Positions 15,366-23,966 of a stretch of 41,203 nt of DNA are shown in pieces. The stretch lies in assembly GCA_030531435.1 (NCBI GenBank), contig JAUNNN010000018.1:1-41203 (forward strand), written 5' to 3'. The notes beneath the pieces are model-generated. The model was not told the origin of the DNA. It ran no database searches and worked only from the letters and a program-made list of their open reading frames with translations. The DNA comes from Lachnospiraceae bacterium. Its GTDB lineage: Bacteria; Bacillota; Clostridia; Lachnospirales; Lachnospiraceae. A program made the position numbers and the translations under genes. How positions within the stretch are numbered: the stretch's first letter is position 1; every line of letters starts with the position of its first letter.

Positions 15366-16688
15366 ATGCGAAAAAAATCATTAATAATATTTGTAACAGC
15401 CGCTCTTTTTATTTCAGGCTGTTCGGTAAGTACAAAGAAAGAGGAAGTAGTTGAAAATACATCAGATACTACTACTAATACAGAAGAAGAAACAAATCAG
15501 AATGATGAAAATATCATTGCCGACATGTATTCTCTTGATGGTTCATATGAACTGCCATTTGAGGAAACAGAAACATACACCATTGAGTGCAGCTATCATA
15601 TTCCAATGATTACAGATGATTCTTCTGATGCAAAGAAAATCAATGACGAGATTCACGACAGATTTGACTCTAATATTGAACATGTTAAGAAGCTCATAAG
15701 TGGTGAAGCAAATGAGGAAGAACTTTATGAGGCAGATTATGGCGATGTTTCATATGAATATTATGAAAATGGCAATGTAGTAAGTATCGTTATTTTGGTC
15801 CAGTATACATATTCAGATTATATGGAATATATGGTATACAACTATGATAAAGAGAAAAAGGTCATTGTATCAAATGATGAAATGATTAATATAGCTGGAC
15901 TTTCAAAAGAGAAGTTTCTAACTTGCGCAAAGTATTCTTTAGGTGAAAAAGCATTGAAGAACGCAACAGAATATGCAAATGAGATTGATAGTAGTGATGA
16001 AGATGAAGCAAGTATAGAATACAGAAATATGATGATTCCAGACTTCATTAAGAGCTATGTTGATACAATATCAGATTCAAAGAATGATATTAGTATGCCA
16101 ATGTACTTTGATGCAGATAATAAGTTAGTTGTTGTTGGACGTGTTTATGTACCTGCTGGAGCAGGAGTTTATCCATCTGAAACTGTACTTGATAAGGAAA
16201 TTACAGGAAACGATACGTCAGTGTTTGATGAATTCGGAAATAAGTATCATTATGATGGTTTTGAAAAAAACTGTATGAATCTATATGACATAGAAGGATT
16301 AAGTGCAACTGCAGAACACACGACAGAAGATGGAGATACATATACAGATAATTATTATATGGGATATAAAGAAGGTGACCCATCGGTATTTCTGTATCAG
16401 GATGTTTGCAGTAAAGGCAATGAAGAAAGGTGTTATGAAGGCGAAATTAAGTTTATAGGCATAGATGAGAATGGTATTGTTTATGAATATGAATTAAATG
16501 TATTAAATGGAAAGCAATTAGATTCAGAAAATATACTAAAAGGAAAGTTTTCATTATATACTTATTGGGAAGACTTTGACTTTGAAACAGGAAGTACTCC
16601 ATTTGTTGGAATCTATAACCATGTTGAAGGGTATGATTTGTTTGACACAGGTAATAAGCCATTTACACTTGAAAAAACTTATGGGTAA
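15366..16688 (+). CDS. Secreted lipoprotein of unknown function
   Basis: This 440-residue protein begins with a lipoprotein signal peptide whose lipobox is FISGC (Cys19). An acidic Ser/Thr/Glu linker runs to about residue 50. The ectodomain starts with SYELPFEETETYTIECSYHIPMI and contains VSYEYYENGNVVSIVILVQYTYSDY and YNYDKEKKVIVSNDEM. This pattern is reminiscent of the DUF4163/DUF3298 ectodomains of PdaC and RsiV, but I would not assign it. It is presumably tethered to the outer face of the membrane. An AAGGA ribosome binding site lies ahead of the ATG. It is probably in one transcript with the phosphatase before and the LUD gene after it. Confidence 0.65.
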   Translation: MRKKSLIIFVTAALFISGCSVSTKKEEVVENTSDTTTNTEEETNQNDENIIADMYSLDGSYELPFEETETYTIECSYHIPMITDDSSDAKKINDEIHDRFDSNIEHVKKLISGEANEEELYEADYGDVSYEYYENGNVVSIVILVQYTYSDYMEYMVYNYDKEKKVIVSNDEMINIAGLSKEKFLTCAKYSLGEKALKNATEYANEIDSSDEDEASIEYRNMMIPDFIKSYVDTISDSKNDISMPMYFDADNKLVVVGRVYVPAGAGVYPSETVLDKEITGNDTSVFDEFGNKYHYDGFEKNCMNLYDIEGLSATAEHTTEDGDTYTDNYYMGYKEGDPSVFLYQDVCSKGNEERCYEGEIKFIGIDENGIVYEYELNVLNGKQLDSENILKGKFSLYTYWEDFDFETGSTPFVGIYNHVEGYDLFDTGNKPFTLEKTYG

Positions 16689-16710
16689 GGTATGAAAAGG
16701 AGGATACAAT

Positions 16711-17352
16711 ATGCATGAAATGGAGAAGAAAAGAAATAGGTTATTGGCGCCAAAGGTAATAGATGCTCTTGCTGGCAGAAATATCGAGGCTTTTTATGCT
16801 GAAGATAAAGAAGAGGCACTTAAAGTTGCACTTGATATAATTGACGAAGGATCAATTGTATCTTGCGGTGGAACTATGAGTGCAAGAGAAATTGGGTTAA
16901 TTGACTCTATAAAGAATGGAAGATATGTTTTTCTTGATAGAGATGGTGCAAAAACACCAGAGGAAAAGCTTAAAATAGAGAAGGAAACATGCAGTAACTG
17001 TGATTATTTCATTTGCAGTGCAAATGGTATGAGTGAGAATGGAGTTATTGTAAATGTTGATGGAAATGCAAATAGAGTAGCTGCGATTTGTCATGGACCA
17101 AGACACGTATTAATGATTGTTGGAATGAATAAGATTGTTCATTCAGAAGAAGACGCATATAATAGAGCTAAATATATAGCAGCACCAATTAACGCACAGA
17201 GATTCAATCTGAATACACCTTGTGCTAAATTTGGTAAATGCGCAGACTGTACACATGAACAGTGTATATGTTGTCAGATTCTTGTGACTAGATGCAGTAT
17301 GCATAAAGATAGAATTAAAGTGATTCTTGTAAATGAAGATTTAGGGTTCTAA
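16711..17352 (+). CDS. LUD-domain protein (LutC/YkgG-like)
   Basis: The protein is 213 residues with the LUD fold. It has an ALAGRNIEAFYAEDKEEALKVAL opening, the nucleotide-binding-like GSIVSCGGTMSAREIGLID, and ICSANGMSENGVIVNVDGNANR followed by PRHVLMIVGMNKIV. LUD proteins include LutB/LutC of lactate oxidation, but many clostridial versions stand alone, as here, with no LutA or LutB beside it. The C-terminus carries six closely spaced cysteines (CAKFGKCADCTHEQCICC), which may bind a metal or Fe-S cluster. A perfect AAAGGAGG precedes the start. Confidence 0.82.
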   Translation: MHEMEKKRNRLLAPKVIDALAGRNIEAFYAEDKEEALKVALDIIDEGSIVSCGGTMSAREIGLIDSIKNGRYVFLDRDGAKTPEEKLKIEKETCSNCDYFICSANGMSENGVIVNVDGNANRVAAICHGPRHVLMIVGMNKIVHSEEDAYNRAKYIAAPINAQRFNLNTPCAKFGKCADCTHEQCICCQILVTRCSMHKDRIKVILVNEDLGF

Positions 17353-17361
17353 GAGGTAGAT

Positions 17362-17673
17362 ATGATTTCACCAATAATGTCAAATGGAGTTGTGGCTCAG
17401 ACACAGAATGTAAACTATATAAATAACAATGCAGAGCATCACACTGACGTTGTTTACCAGGATATGCTTGCTAATGTTGAGTCGGACAGTGAAACGGCAA
17501 GACGAACAGTTATTGCTTCAGATGATTCGAGTGAAACTGATACAAGACATGATGCCAGGGAAGAAGGTAAAAACAAATACTCTGATAACAGAGATAAGAA
17601 AAAGAAAAAACTGACTGAACCAGAAGGCATTGTTAAGAAAAAATATTCAGGCGGATTTGATATATCCATTTAA
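17362..17673 (+). CDS. Small conserved Lachnospiraceae-type protein, function unknown
   Basis: This 103-residue hydrophilic protein has no signal or membrane segment. It has a central DDSSETDTRHDAREEGKNKY stretch followed by a lysine run and an ending GGFDISI. I recall similar short proteins with a DAREEGKN-like core in other Lachnospiraceae, but no function. It starts nine bases after the LUD gene, with an AGAGGT ribosome binding site, so it ends that operon. A strong terminator overlaps its stop codon. It is probably expressed given its coupling and clean context. Confidence 0.6.
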   Translation: MISPIMSNGVVAQTQNVNYINNNAEHHTDVVYQDMLANVESDSETARRTVIASDDSSETDTRHDAREEGKNKYSDNRDKKKKKLTEPEGIVKKKYSGGFDISI

Positions 17674-17704
17674 AAAATTCCACGGAGAAATCCGTGGAAT
17701 TTTT
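17673..17704. terminator. Bidirectional terminator between convergent genes
   Basis: AAAAATTCCACGGA and TCCGTGGAATTTTT form a perfect 14-base-pair stem around GAAA. With A-runs and T-runs on both flanks it serves both the operon ending at 17673 and the XRE gene ending at 17719. Confidence 0.92.
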
Positions 17705-17718
17705 CTTCTACGATTATA

Positions 17719-18192
17719 TTATGAAATATCATCAAGAGTCTTATTTACCCATAACTGGAAAGAACTGACGGAAACTGCAATCTGTTCAAGCTCAGCCTGG
17801 ATCTTTTTAAAATCTGCTACTTCATCATCAGTGATTTTTCCATCCATTGTAATTTCAACAAGGCGATCTTTTTCTTTATTAAGCGTATTAAGATTACCAA
17901 GGACCTCTAATACAATAGATGATAAGTCCTTAACTTTAGCTTCAGGAACGTATTTAATACCAATAGGACATTCATGACTGCAGTAATAGTTGCAAAGTTC
18001 TGGTTTATTGTATGCTTCTGACATTGCAAGAATTTCATCTGGCTGTGGAAGCGATTTTTCGCTTTCGATTTTTTCTATTCTGTCAGGTGATACAAAGTCC
18101 ATCAAATCAGCAGCTTTTTCTCTTGTAAGCCCCAGCTCTTCACGACTTGTTTGATATATGTTTTTGTTTTCTCTAGTTGATTTTCTACCCAT
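17719..18192 (-). CDS. XRE-type helix-turn-helix regulator
   Basis: The protein is 157 residues. An XRE helix-turn-helix spans about 15-60 (YQTSREELGLTREKAADLMD, then SPDRIEKIESEKSLPQPDEIL). A short cysteine block YYCSHECPIG follows at about residues 69-78, perhaps a metal site, and then a charged region likely to form helices or a coiled coil (VLEVLGNLNTLNKEKDRLVEI). It faces away from yvyF, and the gap between them holds two half-sites related to the partition palindrome. It is probably a DNA-binding regulator; the targets are unknown. Confidence 0.78.
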   Translation of the reverse strand: MGRKSTRENKNIYQTSREELGLTREKAADLMDFVSPDRIEKIESEKSLPQPDEILAMSEAYNKPELCNYYCSHECPIGIKYVPEAKVKDLSSIVLEVLGNLNTLNKEKDRLVEITMDGKITDDEVADFKKIQAELEQIAVSVSSFQLWVNKTLDDIS

Positions 18193-18268
18193 TTACAATT
18201 CTCCTAAGCAAAAGTGATTTTTATTTTACTATATTTTGGATATAAAATAAAGCGTATATGTAATATTG

Positions 18269-18294
18269 CGTTCGTGCGGAGAAACGTTCGTAAG
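18269..18294. repeat. Pair of partition-like half-sites outside the par region
   Basis: CGTTCGTGCGGA at 18269-18280 and CGTTCGTAAG at 18285-18294 match the left halves of the palindromes in front of parA (compare GTTCGTGCGAAC at 11117). They lie in the 218-base divergent gap between the XRE gene and yvyF, about 7 kb away from the array. Confidence 0.4.
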
Positions 18295-18410
18295 CTGCTT
18301 TAAATAAATAACGTCACATATTTAATAAATTGTAAGATTTCCTATTTATTTTTAATTTGAAATGAGTATAATATAGATTACTGAATAAAATTTGAGAGGT
18401 AAGTAAGAAA

Positions 18411-18827
18411 ATGGCAGATAATGTAAGAGCATGTAGAAGCTGTAGAAAGCTTTTTAACAGCCTTTTTGGAAAGCAGATTTGTCCAGCTTGTGAAGAAAAG
18501 ATGGAGAAAGATCTTGCAAAAGTAAAAGATTATCTTTGGAATCATAAAGATGCTGCAATAACAGAGGTTGCTAGAGAATGTGAAGTAAATCAGACACAGA
18601 TTCGTCAGTGGCTTAAGGAAGAAAGAATCCAGTTAGCTGAAGGCAGTGTTATAAATTTGATTTGTGATGGTTGTGGAGCACCAATCTCATCAGGTAGATT
18701 TTGTGATAAATGTAAAGCACAGACAGCAAATGGCTTTGGTGCGATTGTAAACGCAGCAAGACCTGCACCACAGGCTCCAAGCAAGCAGACAAGAGAAAAT
18801 CCAAGAATGAGATTCTTAGATAAATAA
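18411..18827 (+). CDS. YvyF/TIGR03826-type flagellar-region protein
   Basis: The protein is 138 residues with two zinc-finger-like cysteine pairs at each end (CRSC and CPAC; CDGC and CDKC). Between them is an HTH-like stretch, AAITEVARECEVNQTQIRQWLKEERI. This layout is that of the YvyF family found in flagellar regions of Firmicutes, whose molecular role is not settled. No other flagellar gene is in the window, so it is isolated here. A GAGAGGT ribosome binding site precedes it. A consensus TATAAT lies at 18367-18372 without a convincing -35. A strong terminator follows. Confidence 0.75.
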   Translation: MADNVRACRSCRKLFNSLFGKQICPACEEKMEKDLAKVKDYLWNHKDAAITEVARECEVNQTQIRQWLKEERIQLAEGSVINLICDGCGAPISSGRFCDKCKAQTANGFGAIVNAARPAPQAPSKQTRENPRMRFLDK

Positions 18828-18841
18828 GAGTAAAATCTATT

Positions 18842-18875
18842 AAACGGCAGGTATCTTCAGATATCTGCCGTTTTC
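18842..18875 (+). terminator. Terminator after yvyF-like gene
   Basis: The arms 18842-18856 and 18859-18873 pair over about 14 positions (one G-U), with the core AAACGGCAG/CTGCCGTTT, and are followed by TTTT. It isolates the gene from the next operon. Confidence 0.88.
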
Positions 18876-18886
18876 ATTTAATAAAT

Positions 18887-19447
18887 ATGGGTTATGATAA
18901 TATTTCAATAATAAAATCAAAAAGAAAGACCATTGAAATTCAAATAAAGCCGGATATGTCTATTGTTGTGAGGGCTCCGCTTAAAGCAACTAAAAGAGAT
19001 ATTTTGCGGTTTATTGAAGATAAGTCAGACTGGATTAATAAAAACATTAATCAGATGATGATGAAAAAGATGAATCAACCAGAGGCTAAAAAACTTTCAA
19101 ATGAGGAGTTAAAGAGCTTAGCATCTGATGCAATGATTTATATTCCAGGAAGAGTAAAATACTTTGCAGAAATAATTGGTGTTTCGTATTCGAGAATAAC
19201 GATACGTAATCAAAAGACAAGATGGGGAAGTTGCAGCGCGAAGGGTGGGCTTAATTTTAATTGTTTGCTTATGCTTACACCTAATGATGTAATTGATTAT
19301 GTAGTTGTTCATGAACTGTGCCATAGACTTGAGATGAATCATTCAAAAGCTTTTTGGGCACATGTTGAAGAAGTCCTTCCGGATTATAAAAAGAGAAGAA
19401 AGTGGCTTAAGGATAACGGTAATGCATTGATGGAAAGAATGATATGA
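18887..19447 (+). CDS. YgjP-like DUF45 metallohydrolase
   Basis: The protein is 186 residues with the zinc-protease-type motif VVHELCHRLEMNHSKAFW (His142, Glu143, His146, with a third ligand probably in NHS). Ahead of it is the family block TIRNQKTRWGSCSAKGGLNFN, which is diagnostic for DUF45/YgjP. YgjP has been described as a UTP pyrophosphatase as well as a putative metalloprotease, so the reaction is open. No Shine-Dalgarno precedes the ATG, and it starts 14 bases after a terminator stem. The next gene overlaps its stop by four bases, giving an operon of three. Confidence 0.85.
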   Translation: MGYDNISIIKSKRKTIEIQIKPDMSIVVRAPLKATKRDILRFIEDKSDWINKNINQMMMKKMNQPEAKKLSNEELKSLASDAMIYIPGRVKYFAEIIGVSYSRITIRNQKTRWGSCSAKGGLNFNCLLMLTPNDVIDYVVVHELCHRLEMNHSKAFWAHVEEVLPDYKKRRKWLKDNGNALMERMI

Positions 19448-19818
19448 TGGATACAAAAATAATAAAAGACGTCATTGATGAAATGACAGATGTGGCAAAC
19501 CTTGATAAAGATTATGCCAATATTTTTTTTGAAAGAATAGTAAAGGATGAGTCATTACTTAATGAATTTATTCAATATGTAAGTACTCATAAATTCTCAT
19601 GTGAGAATAAAGTCAGAGGATATAGTGTTGTTGATATCCTTATTTTTCAGACTGATCATTTTAGAGCATATATGGACAGAGGATTGTACGGTATGAGAAA
19701 TAATGAATGCGAAATGGTGTTAAAGGCATTTGAAACATTCATGAATATGAAAGAAGATCCAGATAAATATGTTAGAATGATGACTGAAGAGACAGGAACA
19801 GATCATATAGAAAAATAG
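19444..19818 (+). CDS. Small protein of unknown function, first of a tandem pair
   Basis: This 124-residue, soluble, acidic protein has no signal or membrane helix. Its start overlaps the stop of the DUF45 gene (ATGATGG context), so translation is coupled. The segment FFERIVKDESLLNEFIQYV, the Cys at KFSCENKV and the ending CEMVLKAFETFMNMKED align with the next gene without large gaps. The two are therefore paralogues from a local duplication. I recognise no family. Given the coupling, the pair may work with the DUF45 enzyme, but this is only context. Confidence 0.6.
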   Translation: MMDTKIIKDVIDEMTDVANLDKDYANIFFERIVKDESLLNEFIQYVSTHKFSCENKVRGYSVVDILIFQTDHFRAYMDRGLYGMRNNECEMVLKAFETFMNMKEDPDKYVRMMTEETGTDHIEK

Positions 19819-19833
19819 CTAAGGTGCCAGGTT

Positions 19834-20226
19834 ATGAGTACAGGAAATATTATTATTGCGTCTGAAAAACTTAAGCTTTTTGAAATAGTAGAAAGTTGGA
19901 GTGAGTATGCTGGATATTCAAAGGAGTGGCAGGATAAATTCTGGCAGGATTTACTACTTCATAAGGATGTTTATGATGAATTCATCTACTATGTTGAAAA
20001 GAATGATTTCTTATGTAAGTGTTCCGTGAACGGCCAGTTTATTACGGATATTTTTATATGGGAAATGAGAAAGTTTAATATTAAAACGGATAGAGGCCGT
20101 AATTACGAAGACTGTGATAAAGCAGAAATGATTCTTAATGCATTTAGGACTATGCTTGATATGAAAGAAAACAGTGAACGAGTCATTAATGCCATGGAAA
20201 ATAAAAACGGTGCAGATAAGTTGTAA
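19834..20226 (+). CDS. Small protein of unknown function, second of a tandem pair
   Basis: The protein is 130 residues and paralogous to the gene before it. FWQDLLLHKDVYDEFIYYVEKNDFLC matches the EFIQYV...FSC region, TDIFIW matches VDILIF, TDRGRNYEDCDKAEMILNAF matches MDRGLYGMRNNECEMVLKAF, and LDMKENSERV matches MNMKEDPDKY. Shared landmarks are EFI-YV, DRG and EM-L-AF. Identity looks moderate, so the duplication is not recent. The gene begins 15 bases after its partner. An operon terminator follows at 20301-20339. Confidence 0.6.
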   Translation: MSTGNIIIASEKLKLFEIVESWSEYAGYSKEWQDKFWQDLLLHKDVYDEFIYYVEKNDFLCKCSVNGQFITDIFIWEMRKFNIKTDRGRNYEDCDKAEMILNAFRTMLDMKENSERVINAMENKNGADKL

Positions 20227-20300
20227 AAATTTATTATAAAGGAAATAAATGAACTAATGGAAAATATATAAAAAATACATTATTAGTAGAGACATCAATG

Positions 20301-20339
20301 AATCTGCATATTATACTAAATAGTATATGCAGATTTTTT
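20301..20339 (+). terminator. Terminator after the DUF45/paralogue operon
   Basis: AATCTGCATA (20301-20310) pairs with TATGCAGATT (20326-20335), with an inner TACT/AGTA extension, and is followed by TTTT. The rest of the 233-base gap before the next gene holds no other structure I can name. Confidence 0.8.
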
Positions 20340-20459
20340 GATTTTTGATATTTTGATCAAACTTTTTTAGTACAGTACAAATTGTGCAACACTTTTGCAA
20401 CGAGACAAGATGTAATATGTATTTATCAAATGAAAGCATTAAATGAGAGAGGGATTATT

Positions 20460-21740
20460 ATGAAGAATAAGAAAATGATTACAACAAAGAAAATAACAGC
20501 AGCATTATTAATGGGTATTTTATCAGCTGGTATGCTAATGGGCTGTGGTAAAAAAGAGCAGAGAGAAAATGTAGCAGAGGAGCCTGTTCAGGAAGCGGTT
20601 ACAGAGGAAGCTACAGTTGAAGAAAACGTAGAGGAAACAGAAGAAACTGTTACAACACCATTCCTTGATGATCTTGAGAAATACGATAGCATTATTTCAA
20701 CACTTACTAAAGATCAGTATTATGCTTTTGCAGCTGTTGGTGATGGCTATGATGTGTTACTTGTAGCTGATGGTGTATATGATAATCTTGATGGCAATAT
20801 GGCAGCAATTGATGCAACTGTATATGGTCTTGATAATGGAGAGCCATGCTATGCAGGAAATGTATGGAGTGATGGAACAGCATATCCAATTGCAGTATAT
20901 GAAGATATGTTAATGTTTGGTGGTAATCACCGTATGGCAATGGCAAATGTAATTGACGCAGCAGTTATCGTTCAGAAAGAAGCATACGAAGAATTTGATG
21001 AAAAGGGAAATGCGACATATTTCCTTAATGAAGGCGATATTGATAATATTAAGGAACTTGAAGATAACAGCGTTTTAACTGAGATGTATGATGCATATAG
21101 TAAGGCTACAGTGATTAACTTCTTCCAGGGTGAAGCTGAACCATCAGAAGAACTTATAGGAGATGAAGGAGTAGGTGATTATCCATCAAATGCGTTTGAG
21201 GAAAGAGTTGGTAAGTATTACTTTGATTCATATGATGAAATTATCGGGCTTCTTGAAGGTGATGAGGCATATGCCTTAGTAGATATTAAAGGCTACGATG
21301 GACAGGTCCTTTTAGTGGCAGAATCAGCATATGATGATCTTTTAGGACATATGGCTACAGTAGAATGCACACCATATACAATTAAAGCCGATGGAAGGGC
21401 TTCAGCTGACAGTCTTCTTGTTTCTGGCGGAACAGCAACTCCACTTGCTATGGATAAGGAAGGATGTGTATTTACAGCTTCACATCAGGAAGTTAATAAG
21501 CAATGTTATGGCGAAAATGGTACAGATAACAGCGCAATGATGATGATGGCATCAGTAAGATCTGAAGATCTTGATGATAATGGAATACCTAAGTCAGTAA
21601 GTGGTTTTATGAGAACAAAGAATTCACTTGTGAATGATGATAATGTATTTCTTAATGGAGATGAGATTGAGGTCTGGACACAGCTCTGGGCAGAATATGA
21701 AAAAGCAGAACCAATTAGCTTTACTAAAGTTTCAAAATAA
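20460..21740 (+). CDS. Lipoprotein with two tandem homologous domains
   Basis: I start this at 20460, where GAGAGGG provides a ribosome binding site and a proper signal peptide begins. An earlier in-frame ATG at 20382 lacks both. The 426-residue protein has the lipobox LMGC (Cys29) and a Glu/Val-rich linker. It then has two similar halves: KYDSIISTLTKDQYYAFAAV-GDGYDVLLVADGVYDNLDGNMAAID and SYDEIIGLLEGDEAYALVDIKGYDGQVLLVAESAYDDLLGHMATVE. It is surface-tethered and of unknown function. It lies 59 bases upstream of the two-component genes with no terminator between, so it may be their sensor partner or simply share their transcript. Confidence 0.7.
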   Translation: MKNKKMITTKKITAALLMGILSAGMLMGCGKKEQRENVAEEPVQEAVTEEATVEENVEETEETVTTPFLDDLEKYDSIISTLTKDQYYAFAAVGDGYDVLLVADGVYDNLDGNMAAIDATVYGLDNGEPCYAGNVWSDGTAYPIAVYEDMLMFGGNHRMAMANVIDAAVIVQKEAYEEFDEKGNATYFLNEGDIDNIKELEDNSVLTEMYDAYSKATVINFFQGEAEPSEELIGDEGVGDYPSNAFEERVGKYYFDSYDEIIGLLEGDEAYALVDIKGYDGQVLLVAESAYDDLLGHMATVECTPYTIKADGRASADSLLVSGGTATPLAMDKEGCVFTASHQEVNKQCYGENGTDNSAMMMMASVRSEDLDDNGIPKSVSGFMRTKNSLVNDDNVFLNGDEIEVWTQLWAEYEKAEPISFTKVSK

Positions 21741-21799
21741 AGGATAATTTCTACTATAAGTGGTGTCTAAAACAGTAATTAGTATGTAGGTATGAGAAT

Positions 21800-22582
21800 A
21801 TGATAATTTATGCAATAGACGATGAAAAAAATGCACTTGAATACGTAATAAGGAAAATAAAGAGTGTAGAGCCAGAAGCAGAGGTGTATGGGTTTGATAA
21901 TGCTGCGGCAGCGATTGATTCTGCAAAAACTTTACCATTTGATGTGGCGTTTATGGATATTCAGATGCCAGAAATGGATGGAATTACACTTGCTAAGAAA
22001 TTCAAGAAAATAAACCCTAAGGCAAATATGGTTTTTGTAACAGGCTATTCAGAGTATACTATGGATGCATTTTCTGTAGATGCAAGTGGATATCTACTGA
22101 AACCTGCTACTAAAGAGCAGGTAAAACATGCTCTAGATAACCTTAGATATCCCCTTTCTGTTCCTGGGGGATCAGATGTTTGCGTTCAGTGTTTTGGCGA
22201 TTTTGAGATATTTGTAAACCAAAAGCCCGTTCATTTCAAGTATGCTAAATCTAAAGAAGTAATTGCATTCCTTGTTGATAGAAAAGGTGCTCTTTGTTCA
22301 AATTCAGAAGTTATTATAAATATTTGGGATGATGACGATGATCATTCAGCGTATTATCGTTCGCTTATGAAAGATATACAAGATACATTTAAGGAGCTCG
22401 GTGTAGAAGATATATTCAACAGAGAACGTGCGGGGGCATCTATTATTACAGATAAAATAAGATGTGATTACTATGATTACCTTAAGGGCACACCTGATGG
22501 AATAAATGCATATAAAGGTGAATATATGCAGCAGTATAGCTGGGCTGAAACTACAGGAGCAGCATTGTATGATGAACTCTAA
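21800..22582 (+). CDS. Response regulator with SARP-like DNA-binding output domain
   Basis: The protein is 260 residues. The receiver domain (1-120) has the acidic pair Asp7-Asp8, the phospho-acceptor Asp53 in FMDIQMPEMDG and the Lys of YLLKPA. Instead of LytTR, the output domain begins VCVQCFGDFEIFVNQKPVHF and continues KSKEVIAFLVDRKGALCSNSEV. This is the winged-helix style of SARP/BTAD regulators and is common in Lachnospiraceae two-component systems. It is followed with a short overlap by its kinase gene. Phosphorylation by that kinase would switch its DNA binding; the target promoters are unknown. Confidence 0.88.
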   Translation: MIIYAIDDEKNALEYVIRKIKSVEPEAEVYGFDNAAAAIDSAKTLPFDVAFMDIQMPEMDGITLAKKFKKINPKANMVFVTGYSEYTMDAFSVDASGYLLKPATKEQVKHALDNLRYPLSVPGGSDVCVQCFGDFEIFVNQKPVHFKYAKSKEVIAFLVDRKGALCSNSEVIINIWDDDDDHSAYYRSLMKDIQDTFKELGVEDIFNRERAGASIITDKIRCDYYDYLKGTPDGINAYKGEYMQQYSWAETTGAALYDEL

Positions 22583-23948
22583 TAAGGTAAAAAGAATATA
22601 TTTGGTCTTAATGTCAGCTGTAGAGCTTATGATTGTCATAGGAGCTATTTTGTTTTTTAAAGAGAATTCAAAAAGCATAGATACTAACTATGTTAGGGAT
22701 ATGGCAATTGATATCATGGGGTTGCTAGTATGCGGGATTCTTTTATTAGGCATATTTGCTGGGAAAAATGATGAGAAGCAGAATCATGCCATGTTCAGGA
22801 TGAATTTTTCTCTATCCGCACTTTTTTTCCTAGATTTATTAACATCATGTTTAGAGGGAAATCCAAAGTTTGTTGTGGCAATAGCTATAGTAAATACGTT
22901 GGCGTTTGTGTTTGAAGATGTGTTAGGATACACTTACTGGACATATATTAGAGCTGAGTTAAATTTAAAAGGAAAATTCGCAAACATCACTAACAAAATA
23001 GCCTTTATTTCGACAATCCTGATTATTGTATTTGACGTTGTTAATATAAAGATTGGTTTGTTTTTTACTGTATCAGATGCTGGAGAGTATGTATCTTCAC
23101 CCTATGAATTTTTGGGTGATATAGCAATCATTACAATATTCATTCTGGTTATAATTGCAATATCACGAACATCAGACAAGAAGATTAATGAGAAGCTTAT
23201 CCTCGTGTCATTTGAAACCTTCCCGCTTGCTTCATATATGCTTGGTGTTATCACACATACGTATACGTGGGTATATCCTGCTTATTTATTATCTGTTCTA
23301 TTGATTTACATTCGAATTTTCTCAGAAAGAGAAAAAAAGATTGCAGAACAGCAAGTCTTGCTTACAAAACAAAGTACAGCTCTTATGATTTCACAAATCC
23401 AGCCACATTTTCTTTACAACGTTTTGACTACAATCAGTAATCTATGTGTAACAGATCCCGAAGAGGCTGAAGAAACAACAGTACTATTTTCACAGTATCT
23501 AAGAACTAATCTTGATTCCCTTAGAAATCAGGAGCCTGTTCCATTTTCAACAGAGCTTATGCACATAAAGACATATGTCGAGCTTGAAAAAAAGCGATTT
23601 GGAGATATTTTAAGTGTTGAATATGACATACAGGAACAAAACTTCAAAGTACCATCGCTCGGACTTCAACCTATTGTTGAGAATAGTATTAAACACGGAA
23701 TACGTGGAAAAAATTCGCCAGGACATATAACTATAAGTACGTATAAAGAAGCTGATAAATATAAAATTATAATAGAAGATGATGGCATTGGATTTGATAT
23801 GAATCAGCCACCTAAAGATGATGGAAGAAGTCATGTTGGTATGCACAATGTTGAAGAACGTCTTAAGCAGATGTGTAATGCTTCCATGAAGATAGAGAGT
23901 AGTCCTGGAAATGGTTGCCGAACAGAGATTACAATTCCAGAAGTTTAG
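22569..23948 (+). CDS. LytS-type sensor histidine kinase
   Basis: I place the start at 22569, nine bases after AGGAG (22555-22559), overlapping the regulator's stop by 14 bases. An upstream in-frame ATG at 22506 is less likely. The 459-residue protein has six or seven membrane helices in residues 10-250, then a His_kinase domain with the phospho-acceptor His280 in QIQPHFLYN. An HATPase domain follows: LQPIVENSIKHGI, EDDGIGFD and GMHNVEERL. The seven-helix-like sensor has no recognised ligand. It is the cognate kinase of the preceding regulator. Confidence 0.88.
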   Translation: MMNSNKVKRIYLVLMSAVELMIVIGAILFFKENSKSIDTNYVRDMAIDIMGLLVCGILLLGIFAGKNDEKQNHAMFRMNFSLSALFFLDLLTSCLEGNPKFVVAIAIVNTLAFVFEDVLGYTYWTYIRAELNLKGKFANITNKIAFISTILIIVFDVVNIKIGLFFTVSDAGEYVSSPYEFLGDIAIITIFILVIIAISRTSDKKINEKLILVSFETFPLASYMLGVITHTYTWVYPAYLLSVLLIYIRIFSEREKKIAEQQVLLTKQSTALMISQIQPHFLYNVLTTISNLCVTDPEEAEETTVLFSQYLRTNLDSLRNQEPVPFSTELMHIKTYVELEKKRFGDILSVEYDIQEQNFKVPSLGLQPIVENSIKHGIRGKNSPGHITISTYKEADKYKIIIEDDGIGFDMNQPPKDDGRSHVGMHNVEERLKQMCNASMKIESSPGNGCRTEITIPEV

Positions 23949-23966
23949 TTTAATGAGGAGAAATGA

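Noticed and set aside
19444..20226. Toxin-antitoxin pair
   Set aside because: The two proteins are paralogues of each other, and neither looks like a known toxin or a DNA-binding antitoxin.
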